Below are positions 8,395 to 16,756 of a DNA stretch of 64,000 nt, in pieces. A program made the position numbers and the translations under genes. Source of the DNA: Ravibacter arvi (lineage in GTDB: Bacteria; Bacteroidota; Bacteroidia; Cytophagales; Spirosomataceae); NCBI RefSeq assembly GCF_039540405.1, contig NZ_BAABEY010000024.1, positions 62,001-126,000 of the forward strand. Direction: 5' to 3'. Below the pieces are notes generated by a model. That model was not told the DNA's origin. It searched no databases and saw only the letters and a list, made by a program, of their open reading frames with translations. Within the stretch, counting starts at the first letter, position 1. Each line of letters starts with the position of its first letter.

Positions 8395-9312
8395 TTATTT
8401 TCTTTGACTGGCCCTAAAGAGCTTTTGCTTTTCTTCTTTGCTCAGGCTTTCATAGCCTGACTGCGAAATTTTATCGAGAATGGAGTCGACTTCATCCTGG
8501 TCCGGCATTTCTACAGACTTGCCGGGATTGGCCGGTTTGGCGTAACCCGCGTTTCGCTGCACCGTCCGGGCACTGTAAGTTACCCGGATGTCCGGCTTTT
8601 TACGGAATAGTCTTTCCCAGGCATTGCCGATGGCGTAGATAGGTTTCCCGAGATCGTTGCCGGTTTGCAGCATCTTGATGAAAAAATACCCGAGCAGGGC
8701 GCCGCCGAGATGAGCCAGGTTACCGCCCGCGTTAGGCCCGATGGATTGCGCAAGCGAAAGAATGATATAAAAAAGTGCAATGTATTTGATCTTGACCGGG
8801 CCAAGCAGCAGCAGCGAAAAGGTATAGTTGGGCAGCAGGGTAGCGGCGCCGACCGTAACCGCATATACAGCAGCCGATGCGCCCAGCATTCTGGAAGTTC
8901 CTACTACGCCCTGGAAATAAGGGGAAATGTTGTAGACCAGGATATAGGTAAGCGCGCCCGCCAATCCGCCGAGAATATACAAAGCCACCATTCTCCTGGT
9001 ACCCAGGTATTCGTCAATCAGCCTGCCGAACCAATACAGGAACAGCATGTTGAACAGGATATGGAAGATATCCTCATGCGCAAAAAAGTACGTGAGAATG
9101 GTCCAGGGCTTGCGGGCAAGCTCAGGCAGCGCGGCCGGTACCCTGAGCAGGTCCAGCACCCATTGATAAACTGATGCCTGGTTCAACAGCGTAAAGGTGA
9201 TCCTGAGCAGCAACAACGCCAGGAACACCACAGAGTTAAGCAGGATCAGCTTAACCAGCGCGTTGTCGGGTTTGTTGATTTCACTTTTCAGGTTGTTGAA
9301 CAGACCAGTCAT
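8395..9312 (-). CDS. Rhomboid family intramembrane serine protease
   Basis: A 305-aa membrane protein with about six hydrophobic segments and a ~90-residue cytoplasmic C-terminal tail. Rhomboid hallmarks are present: Asn88 in HILFNM, the catalytic Ser146 in LGASAAVYA and His201 in NLAHLGG. Rhomboids cleave membrane-anchored substrates within the bilayer. It starts 3 bp after the stop of the second rhomboid-family gene at 9316, so the pair is one transcription unit. The tail (residues ~220-305) is charged and contains a helical C-terminal stretch (LSKEEKQKLFRASQRK) as in many Bacteroidota rhomboids. Confidence 0.92.
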   Translation of the reverse strand: MTGLFNNLKSEINKPDNALVKLILLNSVVFLALLLLRITFTLLNQASVYQWVLDLLRVPAALPELARKPWTILTYFFAHEDIFHILFNMLFLYWFGRLIDEYLGTRRMVALYILGGLAGALTYILVYNISPYFQGVVGTSRMLGASAAVYAVTVGAATLLPNYTFSLLLLGPVKIKYIALFYIILSLAQSIGPNAGGNLAHLGGALLGYFFIKMLQTGNDLGKPIYAIGNAWERLFRKKPDIRVTYSARTVQRNAGYAKPANPGKSVEMPDQDEVDSILDKISQSGYESLSKEEKQKLFRASQRK

Positions 9313-9315
9313 AGA

Positions 9316-10104
9316 TCAAAAGAATTTTTGTCGACTAGAATTCCAGTATTTTAACAAAATAAAGGCAAACAACATTCCGCCGAGGTGGGCAAAATGTGCA
9401 ACGTTATCATTAGGTGCGTTCTGGAACCCCGAATACAGCGAGTAAAGTCCGTAGAATCCGACGAAATACTTGGCCTTAATCGGGAACGGGACGAACAGCA
9501 GGAACAGCTCGGTATTGGGGAAGAGCATCCCGAAAGCCATCAGGATGCCGTATATGGCGCCTGAGGCGCCTACCATCGGGATATCGACGTTGAACTGGTA
9601 CACAGCTTTGGCCATTTCACGGCTCTGCGCGATCAGCTGCGGGTTGGTGGGACTGGCCTCGAAGCTATTGATAAAAGCGCTTTGAGATTTGTAGTAGAAC
9701 TCCGCGTGGCTGGAAAGAAAATCAATAAAAGCTTGGGGATTGGGATGATCCAGGTAAACCGCCAGCCCGTCGCGGATTTGGGCGAGCTCGAAATAATTGA
9801 TGACCGAAAACAGCAGCCCCGCGCCGATTCCGGTAAAAAAATAGAAGAAAAGAAAGCGTTTCGGCCCCCATATCCTTTCCAGGAGCGGCCCGAAAATCAG
9901 CAACCCGAACATGTTGCTTAGCACATGTCCGAAACTGGATGTGCTGTGCAGGAACATATAGCTGACGTATTGAAAAGGCCGGTATTCTGGAGAAAGAAAA
10001 GACCTGAGTGCAAAAGTAGACGACAGGTCGAAACTCCGGTCCAGGAAGAACAGCGCTATATTGACAATAAGTAAGTTGCGAACAACTGGTGTAATCTGAA
10101 ACAT
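9316..10104 (-). CDS. Rhomboid family intramembrane serine protease
   Basis: A second rhomboid-family protein, 262 aa. Catalytic elements are Asn64 (HVLSNMFG), Ser181 (GASGAIYG) and His240 (NVAHFAHLGG), so it should be active. It differs from its neighbour by a ~70-residue hydrophilic insertion (residues ~105-175) between the second transmembrane segment and the active-site serine helix, and by having almost no C-terminal tail. It lies 76 bp downstream of mutL and 3 bp upstream of the other rhomboid gene. Two adjacent, divergent rhomboids suggest distinct substrates; which ones cannot be told from sequence. Confidence 0.92.
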   Translation of the reverse strand: MFQITPVVRNLLIVNIALFFLDRSFDLSSTFALRSFLSPEYRPFQYVSYMFLHSTSSFGHVLSNMFGLLIFGPLLERIWGPKRFLFFYFFTGIGAGLLFSVINYFELAQIRDGLAVYLDHPNPQAFIDFLSSHAEFYYKSQSAFINSFEASPTNPQLIAQSREMAKAVYQFNVDIPMVGASGAIYGILMAFGMLFPNTELFLLFVPFPIKAKYFVGFYGLYSLYSGFQNAPNDNVAHFAHLGGMLFAFILLKYWNSSRQKFF

Positions 10105-10180
10105 GTGGTAATAACCGGTAAAAGTTCGTTCGGTTTACTGTTGAAAAAATGCTTTCTGAAGATTAAAGATGCTAATTTTT

Positions 10181-12067
10181 CTATTTATCCTTGTGATGGG
10201 GCCTAAAAATTGTAGCTAGTTTTTCGATGGTGAGCCTTACTGTGATCGGGTCTCCGCCGGGTGTTCTGTTCGGGTCCGAGGTATCGAAGAGCCGGGCCAG
10301 CATCCCTCTTATTTCCTGTGCGCTCATCTTGAAGTTATACCGCGGGGCAAACCTTTTCGCCAGCGAGCGGATCAGGCCGTCAGGACGGCTTAACCTCAGC
10401 TCCGCATAATTCTGGCGGATCTGGTCCAGGAGCTCCTCGAACATTTCCTGCTCGCTTTCGTCAGGCAGGTCGGAGGGAACACCGCGAATAACGATAGAGT
10501 TGCCGCCGATTTCGTCGAACTCGAAGCCAAGGCTCCTTATGGATGATTTGGTGTCGTTTACCAACTCCATATCCGCGGCAGAAAGGCGTATGGTTTTAGG
10601 GAAAAGCAATTGCTGGCTTCCGCCGCTGCGTTTCGCCAGCATTTTCCGGTACTGTTCGTACAAGATCCTCTCCCAGGCCGCTCTCTGGTCAATCAGTATG
10701 GTCTCTTCCGGTGTCTGGGAGAAAATGTAGCGGTTGAATAGCTGAAAGTAGGTGGCTTCAGTGGCGGGCTGGCCAATGCGTTCGGTGGCCATCTGGTTGG
10801 CCCGGCTGGCAATGGTAAACGACTGCGTCTCGCTGCTGTCCTGTGAGAAGTCTGACTGGCCCGGGGCCTGTCGCTCCTCGTCCTGTACGCCAAGCCCTTC
10901 AAATAGCTTCACCCAGTCCTGTACACTCTGCTTGCCAAAAGCATCCTGCCGCTTATCCCCGCCCCAATCCGGTTTCGGCGGAATATTGAAAGACACAGGG
11001 GTGGCGGCTGCGGGTTTCGGTGGATTCAGGAAATTAATGTCATTGTCGAAATCGATCGAGTCTCCCCCAAGGTTGTAAACGCCGATCGAACGCCGTATCG
11101 CGGCCATCAGGATGGCGTAAACCGATCGCTCGTCATCGAATTTGATTTCCGATTTGGTGGGGTGGATGTTGATGTCAATATGTGAAGGATCGATCTCGAT
11201 AAACAGGACGTAAAAAGGATGGCTTCCCTCGGGGATGGTACCTTCAAACGCCGTTACGAGGGCATGATGAAGATAGCTGCTCTTTATATAGCGGTTGTTG
11301 ACAAAGAAAAATTGCTCCCCCCGCGTCTTTTTTGCGCATTCGGGCTTACCAATATATCCACGAAGGCTTAACAGGGAGGTTTCTTCCTGGCAGAATACCA
11401 ATTGTTCCCGGTAATTCTTTCCGAAAATGTCCGTAATCCTTCTGACGAGCTTGCCTTGCGGCAAATTGAATATTTCGCTGTTGTTATGATGCAGTGTAAA
11501 GGCAACTTCGGGGTTGGCCAGCGCTACCCTTTGGAATTCGTCAATGATATGGCGCATTTCCACGGGGTTGGATTTGAGGAAGTTACGCCGGGCTGGCACG
11601 TTGTAAAACAGGTTTTTTACCTGTATGCTGGTGCCCTGGCTCCAGGAAATGGACTCCTGTGTTTTCACGGACGAGCCCTCGATCCGGATCAATGTGCCCA
11701 CTTCTTCGTCGCTCCGGGCTGTTTTAAGCTCTACCTGTGCAATAGCGGCAATAGAGGCCAGCGCTTCGCCTCTGAACCCCATCGTCCTGATCCTGAAAAG
11801 GTCTTCACCGGTCCTTATTTTCGAGGTAGCATGTCTTTCGAAGCACATGCGGGCGTCTGTCGGCGACATGCCTTTGCCGTCGTCCACTACCTGGAGGAGG
11901 GTTTTACCCGCTTCCTGCAGAATAACCTGTATGCTGGAGGCCTCGGCGTCTATTGCGTTTTCGAGAAGCTCCTTGACCGCCGAGGCCGGTCGCTGAACGA
12001 CTTCGCCGGCTGCGATCTGGTTAGCGATATGGTCGGGAAGTAATTGTACTATATCAGGGGTGTTCAT
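10181..12067 (-). CDS. mutL: DNA mismatch repair protein MutL
   Basis: MutL, 628 aa. The N-terminal GHKL ATPase is intact: Glu33 and Asn37 in KELLENAIDA, VDDGKGM at ~61-67, and GFRGEALASIAAIA at ~97-110. It should bind MutS and couple mismatch recognition to downstream repair. The linker (~340-435) is Pro/Gln/Ser-rich. In the C-terminal domain the endonuclease motif DQHAxxExxxxE appears as DQRAAWERILYE (460-471), with His replaced by Arg, and the late CxHGRP-type motif is also missing (TPGGDP). That suggests loss of latent nicking activity. It is the first gene of the run with the rhomboid genes. Confidence 0.97.
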   Translation of the reverse strand: MNTPDIVQLLPDHIANQIAAGEVVQRPASAVKELLENAIDAEASSIQVILQEAGKTLLQVVDDGKGMSPTDARMCFERHATSKIRTGEDLFRIRTMGFRGEALASIAAIAQVELKTARSDEEVGTLIRIEGSSVKTQESISWSQGTSIQVKNLFYNVPARRNFLKSNPVEMRHIIDEFQRVALANPEVAFTLHHNNSEIFNLPQGKLVRRITDIFGKNYREQLVFCQEETSLLSLRGYIGKPECAKKTRGEQFFFVNNRYIKSSYLHHALVTAFEGTIPEGSHPFYVLFIEIDPSHIDINIHPTKSEIKFDDERSVYAILMAAIRRSIGVYNLGGDSIDFDNDINFLNPPKPAAATPVSFNIPPKPDWGGDKRQDAFGKQSVQDWVKLFEGLGVQDEERQAPGQSDFSQDSSETQSFTIASRANQMATERIGQPATEATYFQLFNRYIFSQTPEETILIDQRAAWERILYEQYRKMLAKRSGGSQQLLFPKTIRLSAADMELVNDTKSSIRSLGFEFDEIGGNSIVIRGVPSDLPDESEQEMFEELLDQIRQNYAELRLSRPDGLIRSLAKRFAPRYNFKMSAQEIRGMLARLFDTSDPNRTPGGDPITVRLTIEKLATIFRPHHKDK

Positions 12068-12364
12068 CTCTGGCCGTTACTTGAAGCAAGCTTAATCCTA
12101 ACAAAATAACAACAATATTTCGGGTTGCGCCAACCCGGTTTCCCCGTTGCCGCGAGCCGGGGCGGTTTTTTTCAGGCCGTAGAACAGGGGCTTTGATTTT
12201 GCCGTATTAAAAAGCAGCGAAAAAATCTTTTGAAAAAATTTAATTTATTAATAACTTAACACTGTATTTTCCTAAACATAATAGATTAACCTTAGTGTCG
12301 TACAGTAAGTATTCTCACACGCTCTTCTCGTTATTATTATATTATAACCCCGTAATTTTTAAAA

Positions 12365-12529
12365 ATGAAAGCTGTCGTATTAAAAAGAATCAATCTTACC
12401 ATGGCGATTAAGTGGGTCGTTTTCCTACCCGTTATACTGCCATTGTGCGTGGTGTTCGGTGCGTTGAAGGGCATTACGCTGATGGTCGACAAGATGGCCC
12501 AGCAGATGTTGGCAGACATCGAGTCCTGA
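12365..12529 (+). CDS. Small membrane protein (54 aa)
   Basis: A short frame from ATG 12365 to TGA 12527-12529. It encodes a basic N-terminus (MKAVVLKR), one hydrophobic helix (residues ~16-35, WVVFLPVILPLCVVFGAL) and an amphipathic end rich in Met and Gln. The ~300 bp before it (12068-12364) hold no other gene; they are A+T-rich, as expected of a promoter and leader. Codon use resembles that of neighbouring genes and the frame is clean. I believe similar peptides occur in related Cytophagales, but I could not check. Function is unknown; a single-pass membrane peptide modulating a larger protein is one possibility. Confidence 0.5.
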   Translation: MKAVVLKRINLTMAIKWVVFLPVILPLCVVFGALKGITLMVDKMAQQMLADIES

Positions 12530-12593
12530 CCGCCAAAAAAAAGAACGGGGTTCTTGAAAGGGGAAAGAGGGTATCAGGTACTTTCTTTCCGAG

Positions 12594-12896
12594 TCAGTTC
12601 TTTCTCCAGATTTTGGCTATCCTGGAAAAGGTCCGCTTTTCGAACTCCCAAAAGAAATTGAACTTTCCGAATATCCACCCCCAGCATAGCAGGACGACCT
12701 GGTAGAGTGGGAGTATGACAAATATGCTCAGGCAGATGCGTATCCAGGAAGGGGTATTGTCGTCGATGCCGATCAGGCCGAAGAGGCCTTTCTTGGCGTA
12801 AAGTACCGAAAAGCCGGTACAGGCAAATACGACCAGGATGATGACCACATCAAGGCCGCTGTTGACGTTCCAGCGCGTTTTTAGTTTGTCCCACAT
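12594..12896 (-). CDS. Small membrane protein, DUF6787-like
   Basis: A 100-aa protein with two transmembrane helices (residues ~17-36 and ~52-74) and a positively charged C-terminal tail (FEKRTFSRIAKIWRKN). The pattern of a short charged N-terminus, LDVVIILVVFACTGFSVLY, and a second helix followed by GKFNFFWEFEKR resembles DUF6787 proteins of Bacteroidota. No enzymatic motif is visible. It is convergent with the 54-aa gene and divergent from argH. Function unknown. Confidence 0.8.
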   Translation of the reverse strand: MWDKLKTRWNVNSGLDVVIILVVFACTGFSVLYAKKGLFGLIGIDDNTPSWIRICLSIFVILPLYQVVLLCWGWIFGKFNFFWEFEKRTFSRIAKIWRKN

Positions 12897-13017
12897 GACT
12901 GCCTGAAAATGATTTTGGTGGATGAATTCGCGTGTTTATGAGGTGCGGTCAAATTTTACCGGCAAATCCTGCGCCGGCAGTTTTCTGACTTTTCCCGGTT
13001 AAGGGGCAATGCACCTG

Positions 13018-13047
13018 CAAAGATAGCCCGGACACGTTACCTACAAA
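13018..13047 (-). promoter_or_regulatory. Candidate promoter of the DUF6787-like gene
   Basis: On the minus strand TTTG (13047-13044) is followed after 18 bp by TATCTTTG (13025-13018), a good match to both boxes of the Bacteroidota promoter. The predicted start is near 13011, leaving a leader of about 115 nt before the ATG at 12896. Confidence 0.45.
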
Positions 13048-13140
13048 AGGATTTCTTTTTTCTCCGTGCCGATTTCCGTAGCAGGCCTCCTATTTCGCCC
13101 GCCGGTTTGCCGGGAATATTCGTTTTCGCCCCGATTGTGT

Positions 13141-13148
13141 TAAATTTG
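13141..13148 (+). promoter_or_regulatory. Candidate -7 element upstream of argH
   Basis: TAAATTTG matches TAnnTTTG and lies 29 bp before the argH ATG at 13178, an expected position for a short leader. The -33 region has TTTTC rather than a clean TTTG. Confidence 0.45.
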
Positions 13149-13177
13149 GTCCTCGTACAACCGGTTAAAACACAAGC

Positions 13178-14518
13178 ATGACAAAGCTCTGGCAAAAAGA
13201 AGGCATCACAGTTTCAGAAAAAATAGAGAAGTTTACCGTCGGCAGAGATCGGGAGCTTGATTTACAGTTGGCCCCCTTTGACGTGCAGGGAAACCTGGCC
13301 CACGCCAGGATGCTGGCCGAAATCGGGCTGCTGACTACGACGGAACTGGCAGGGCTGGAGGCGGCGCTGAAAGAAATATATACAAGTATTGAAACGGGTG
13401 AATTCGAAATAGAAGAGGGCGTTGAAGACGTGCATTCCCAGGTGGAATTGCTGTTGACCCGCAAGCTCGGCGACGTAGGTAAGAAAATCCATAGCGGGCG
13501 CTCCCGCAATGATCAGGTTTTGGTTGACCTGAAGCTGTTTTCAAGAAGCCGCTTGAAAGAGGTGGTTACGCTTACGACCCGGCTGTTTGAAGTGCTGGTC
13601 GCGCGCGCCGAAGAGCATAAAAACGACCTGTTACCTGGTTATACGCACTTGCAAATCGCGATGCCCTCCTCCTTCGGGCTTTGGTTCGGCGCCTATGCGG
13701 AAGGACTGCTCGACGATCTTGTACAGCTCCAGGCAGCTTACCGGCTTGCCAACCGGAATCCGCTCGGTTCCGGCGCCGGTTACGGGTCATCCTTTCCCCT
13801 GGATCGCCAGTTGACGACCGACCTGCTGGGCTTCGAAGGCTTACATGTGAACGTGGTGTATGCACAAATGAGCCGGGGACGTACCGAGCAAGCCGTCCTG
13901 AATGCGATTTCGTCGCTTGCCGCAACCGTGTCGCGCCTGGCTATGGATGTTTGTCTGTATAACAGTCAGAATTTCGGTTTCCTGGTACTACCTGACGACA
14001 TGACGACCGGCAGCTCCATTATGCCCCATAAGAAAAACCCGGATGTAGCTGAGCTGCTCCGCGCAAAATGTAACCGTATGAAGGCGCTCCCCGCGGAAAT
14101 AACGATGGTATTGAGCAATTTGCCTTCGGGATACCATCGCGATATGCAGCTATTGAAAGAGATCCTGATGCCTGCCCTGAGCGAGATTATCGAATGCCTC
14201 GATGTCGCCATTTATATGCTGGAGCATGTGAAAGTGAACACCGGTCTGCTTGAAGACAAAAAATACGACCTTCTTTTCAGCGTGGAACGGGTGAACGAAC
14301 TGGTGATGCAGCAGGTGCCTTTCCGTGACGCGTATAAACAGGTCGGCGTGGAAATAGCCAACGGTTCCTACCGCGCCTCCAGGAACCTCGACCACACGCA
14401 TATCGGGAGTATCGGAAACCTGCAGCTGGATCTTTTGAAGTTGCGATTGACCGACGAGTTAACTAAATTTAATTTCGAAAAGGCTGACCGGGCTATCGGT
14501 GCATTGCTGGGGAATTAG
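13178..14518 (+). CDS. argH: Argininosuccinate lyase
   Basis: ArgH, 446 aa, near the usual ~450-460. It cleaves argininosuccinate to arginine and fumarate, the last step of arginine synthesis, in the cytoplasm. The fumarase/aspartase-superfamily signature GSSIMPHKKNPD (~residue 275) is present, as are HSGRSRNDQV (~105) and the GYTHLQIAMP segment (~153) that carries a substrate-binding His. It stands apart from other arginine genes. Downstream, 45 bp away on the same strand, are the duplicated lipoproteins. Confidence 0.98.
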   Translation: MTKLWQKEGITVSEKIEKFTVGRDRELDLQLAPFDVQGNLAHARMLAEIGLLTTTELAGLEAALKEIYTSIETGEFEIEEGVEDVHSQVELLLTRKLGDVGKKIHSGRSRNDQVLVDLKLFSRSRLKEVVTLTTRLFEVLVARAEEHKNDLLPGYTHLQIAMPSSFGLWFGAYAEGLLDDLVQLQAAYRLANRNPLGSGAGYGSSFPLDRQLTTDLLGFEGLHVNVVYAQMSRGRTEQAVLNAISSLAATVSRLAMDVCLYNSQNFGFLVLPDDMTTGSSIMPHKKNPDVAELLRAKCNRMKALPAEITMVLSNLPSGYHRDMQLLKEILMPALSEIIECLDVAIYMLEHVKVNTGLLEDKKYDLLFSVERVNELVMQQVPFRDAYKQVGVEIANGSYRASRNLDHTHIGSIGNLQLDLLKLRLTDELTKFNFEKADRAIGALLGN

Positions 14519-14563
14519 ACTTCCGCCCCGGACTTAATAGATCTTAGTCAAAATTACGCCATC

Positions 14564-15028
14564 ATGGGCTACATCTTGGGTCTGAAATATGCAATTCTTC
14601 TGTCTCTCGTGGGCGGGGCGCTTGCCGGATGTTGTACCATGGTAATGTGCGTCGGCGCGGACAATATGAATGAAATCGCGCTTAATAATTTCGAGGACGC
14701 TGCTGAGTTGGATACGATCGTGGTAAAAAAATACAACAAAGGTTCCGGGATGGTCACGCCAATAGACAGCTTTGTCACTTTCCCGGTTTTCAGTGGCGCG
14801 ATAAATCCCACCCAACAAATTGTTCTTTCACAAAAAATGACAGACAATTTTGACTACCGCATAGAAATCCCCGGAGCAGGCAGAGTCTACAATATAACGA
14901 ATTTCGTTGTCAAGAAAAAGGGGTGTAATTCCGGGTTCCTCTGCAACGACACCTACCGCGCGCTGGAAAGCTACCGCGTAAACGGACGAACGATGGAGGG
15001 ACAATGGCAAGTGGTATTGTACCGGTAG
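14564..15028 (+). CDS. Predicted lipoprotein, tandem copy 1
   Basis: A 154-aa protein with a signal peptide ending in a lipobox, LAGC (Cys23), so probably a lipoprotein. The mature part has several cysteines (CCTMVMC near the N-terminus, GCNSGFLC near residue 125) and a beta-rich appearance. It matches the next gene residue for residue over most of its length, with differences concentrated in the signal peptide. The DNA is also nearly identical with an offset of 550 bp, so the pair arose by recent tandem duplication. Family and function not recognised. Confidence 0.7.
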   Translation: MGYILGLKYAILLSLVGGALAGCCTMVMCVGADNMNEIALNNFEDAAELDTIVVKKYNKGSGMVTPIDSFVTFPVFSGAINPTQQIVLSQKMTDNFDYRIEIPGAGRVYNITNFVVKKKGCNSGFLCNDTYRALESYRVNGRTMEGQWQVVLYR

Positions 15029-15103
15029 GTGTGAGGTGTGAGGTGTGAGAGATGAGCCCTCAAACCTCAAACCTCACACCTCATACCTATCCCTCACACT
15101 TCA
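15029..15103. repeat. Heptamer repeat array with inverted arm (copy 1)
   Basis: Begins right after the stop of the first lipoprotein gene. The left part carries GGTGTGA-type units and the right part ACCTCAN heptamers (ACCTCAA, ACCTCAC, ACCTCAT), so the two halves can pair as a hairpin. Nearly the same block follows the second lipoprotein gene at 15579. It may act as a terminator-like or mRNA-stabilising structure; this is inference. Confidence 0.7.
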
Positions 15104-15113
15104 TCATATAAAT

Positions 15114-15578
15114 ATGCGGTATTTCTTCACTTTGCAATATGTAACCCTTCTGACCTTGCTGGGCGGGGCGCTTGCCGGATGCTGTACCAAAAAGATGTGC
15201 ATCGGCGCGGATAACATGGATGGGATCGCGTTTAATAATTTCGACGACGCTGCTGAGCTGGATACCATTGTCGTAAAAAAATACAACAAAGGTTCCGGGA
15301 TGGTCACGCCAATAGACAGCTTTGTCACTCTCCCGGTTTTCAGTGGCGCGATAAATCCCTCGCAGCGAGTTGTTCTTTCCCAAAAAATGACGGACAATTT
15401 TGACTACCGCATAGAAATCCCGGGAGCGGGCAGGATCTATGACGTAACGAATTTCGTTGTCAAGAAAAAAGGGTGTAATTCCGGTTTCCTCTGCAACGAC
15501 ACCTACCGCGCGCTGGAAAGCTACCGCGTAAACGGAAAAACGATGGAAGGCCAATGGCAAGTGGTATTGTACCGGTAG
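15114..15578 (+). CDS. Predicted lipoprotein, tandem copy 2
   Basis: A 154-aa paralogue of the preceding gene. It has a signal peptide with lipobox LAGC (Cys23), then CCTKKMC and a mature domain almost identical to copy 1. I chose the ATG at 15114 because it aligns with the start of copy 1; a longer frame from 15045 would translate the heptamer repeat. Most differences between copies lie in the signal peptide and in scattered conservative changes. Both copies keep intact frames. Function not recognised. Confidence 0.7.
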   Translation: MRYFFTLQYVTLLTLLGGALAGCCTKKMCIGADNMDGIAFNNFDDAAELDTIVVKKYNKGSGMVTPIDSFVTLPVFSGAINPSQRVVLSQKMTDNFDYRIEIPGAGRIYDVTNFVVKKKGCNSGFLCNDTYRALESYRVNGKTMEGQWQVVLYR

Positions 15579-15642
15579 GTGTGAGGTGTGAGAGATGAGC
15601 CCTCAAACCTCAAACCTCACACCTCATACCTATCCCTCACAC
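15579..15642. repeat. Heptamer repeat array with inverted arm (copy 2)
   Basis: Almost the same sequence as the block after lipoprotein copy 1: AGGTGTGAGGTGTGAG followed by ACCTCAN heptamers and CCCTCACAC. It ends inside the last codons of the convergent aldo/keto reductase gene, whose TGA (15639-15637) lies within the array. GGTGTGAGGT and ACCTCACACC can pair. Confidence 0.7.
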
Positions 15643-16659
15643 CTTCACCGGATTCAATTTCAAATTGTTTCGCTGGTGCCAGTACGGGTAGATCGGTGAG
15701 GTTTGGCTTGCTGCGTCGAGACGTTTGACTTGCTCGGCCGTGAGGTTCCAGCCGATTGCTCCCAGGTTGCTTCGGAGTTGGGCTTCGTCCCGCGCCCCGA
15801 TAATCACGCTGCTCACGGTAGGGCGCTGCAAAACCCAATTCAGGGCTACCTGGGCAATGGTTTTACCGGTTTCTTCGCTGATCGCCTCCAGTTCGTCGGT
15901 GACACGGAACAGTAGTTCATCCGTGAGCGCCGCTTCCGGAACGGGGCTTCCGCCTTCTGCTACCCGACCGGCGGTAGGCGCTGATTTCTTCCTCCCGAAT
16001 TTCCCGCCCAGTCGTCCGCCGGCCAGGGGACTCCAGACCAGGGCGCCTACTTTTTGATCCAGCCCGAGCGGCATGAGCTCCCATTCGTACTCACGGTTGG
16101 TAAGCGAATAGTAAACCTGGTGGGCCACATAACGTTCCCAGCCATGAGCCGACGACAGTGCGAGCGATTTCATCAGGTGCCAGCCGGAGAAATTGGAGGC
16201 AGCGATATACCGTATTTTCCCGCTCGAGATGAGGTCGTCAAGCGTACGGAGGGTTTCCTCTACCGGTGTGATCCCGTCAAAACCATGCATGTGGTAGATA
16301 TCAATGTAGTCGGTTTTCAGCCGGCGTAAGCTGCCTTCTACCTGCTGCAGCAAATGGTAACGTGAAGAACCCTGGTTATTAGGAGGTTCGCCGAATGTGA
16401 AAGTTCCTTTTGTTGAAATAATCAGCCGATCCCTCGACACGGGGAGTGACGCGCCGAGTATCTGTTCGGACATACCCTGTGAATAGGTATTTGCGGTGTC
16501 AAAAAAGTTTACCCCGTGCTCGTAACAAATTGAAAGTAGCCGTCGGGCTTCATTCTGGTCGGTACTGCCCCAGGCCTTGAACCAGTCGACCCCGCCAAAA
16601 GTAGCGGTGCCGAAGCAGAGAGCGGGTACAAATAGTCCGCCTATTGGTCTGTATTCCAT
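15637..16659 (-). CDS. Aldo/keto reductase
   Basis: A 340-aa NAD(P)H-dependent oxidoreductase of the aldo/keto reductase superfamily (TIM barrel, cytoplasmic). Catalytic residues can be placed: Asp54 and Tyr59 in FFDTANTYSQG, Lys84 in ISTKGTF, and a His in IYHMHGF (~124). The C-terminal IIGARDEAQLRSNLGA is the usual cofactor-binding segment. Sequence is closest in style to the AKR12/13 YghZ-like group, whose natural substrates are mostly unknown. The stop codon falls within a heptamer repeat, so the last few residues (NPVKV) may have been set by repeat insertion. Confidence 0.95.
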   Translation of the reverse strand: MEYRPIGGLFVPALCFGTATFGGVDWFKAWGSTDQNEARRLLSICYEHGVNFFDTANTYSQGMSEQILGASLPVSRDRLIISTKGTFTFGEPPNNQGSSRYHLLQQVEGSLRRLKTDYIDIYHMHGFDGITPVEETLRTLDDLISSGKIRYIAASNFSGWHLMKSLALSSAHGWERYVAHQVYYSLTNREYEWELMPLGLDQKVGALVWSPLAGGRLGGKFGRKKSAPTAGRVAEGGSPVPEAALTDELLFRVTDELEAISEETGKTIAQVALNWVLQRPTVSSVIIGARDEAQLRSNLGAIGWNLTAEQVKRLDAASQTSPIYPYWHQRNNLKLNPVKV

Positions 16660-16756
16660 ATTGTGCTATGTTTAGATAGTCAGTAAACCGGAGGTATAGA
16701 CCGGATGCCAATCCCCGGTGCGGTTCAAAGTAGTTCGTTTTGAATTACAATGTCAA

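Noticed and set aside
10693..11996. Plus- and minus-strand frames across mutL
   Set aside because: Shadow frames of mutL with no family similarity.
15045..15113. Longer start for lipoprotein copy 2
   Set aside because: The extra codons translate the heptamer repeat and would hide the signal peptide.
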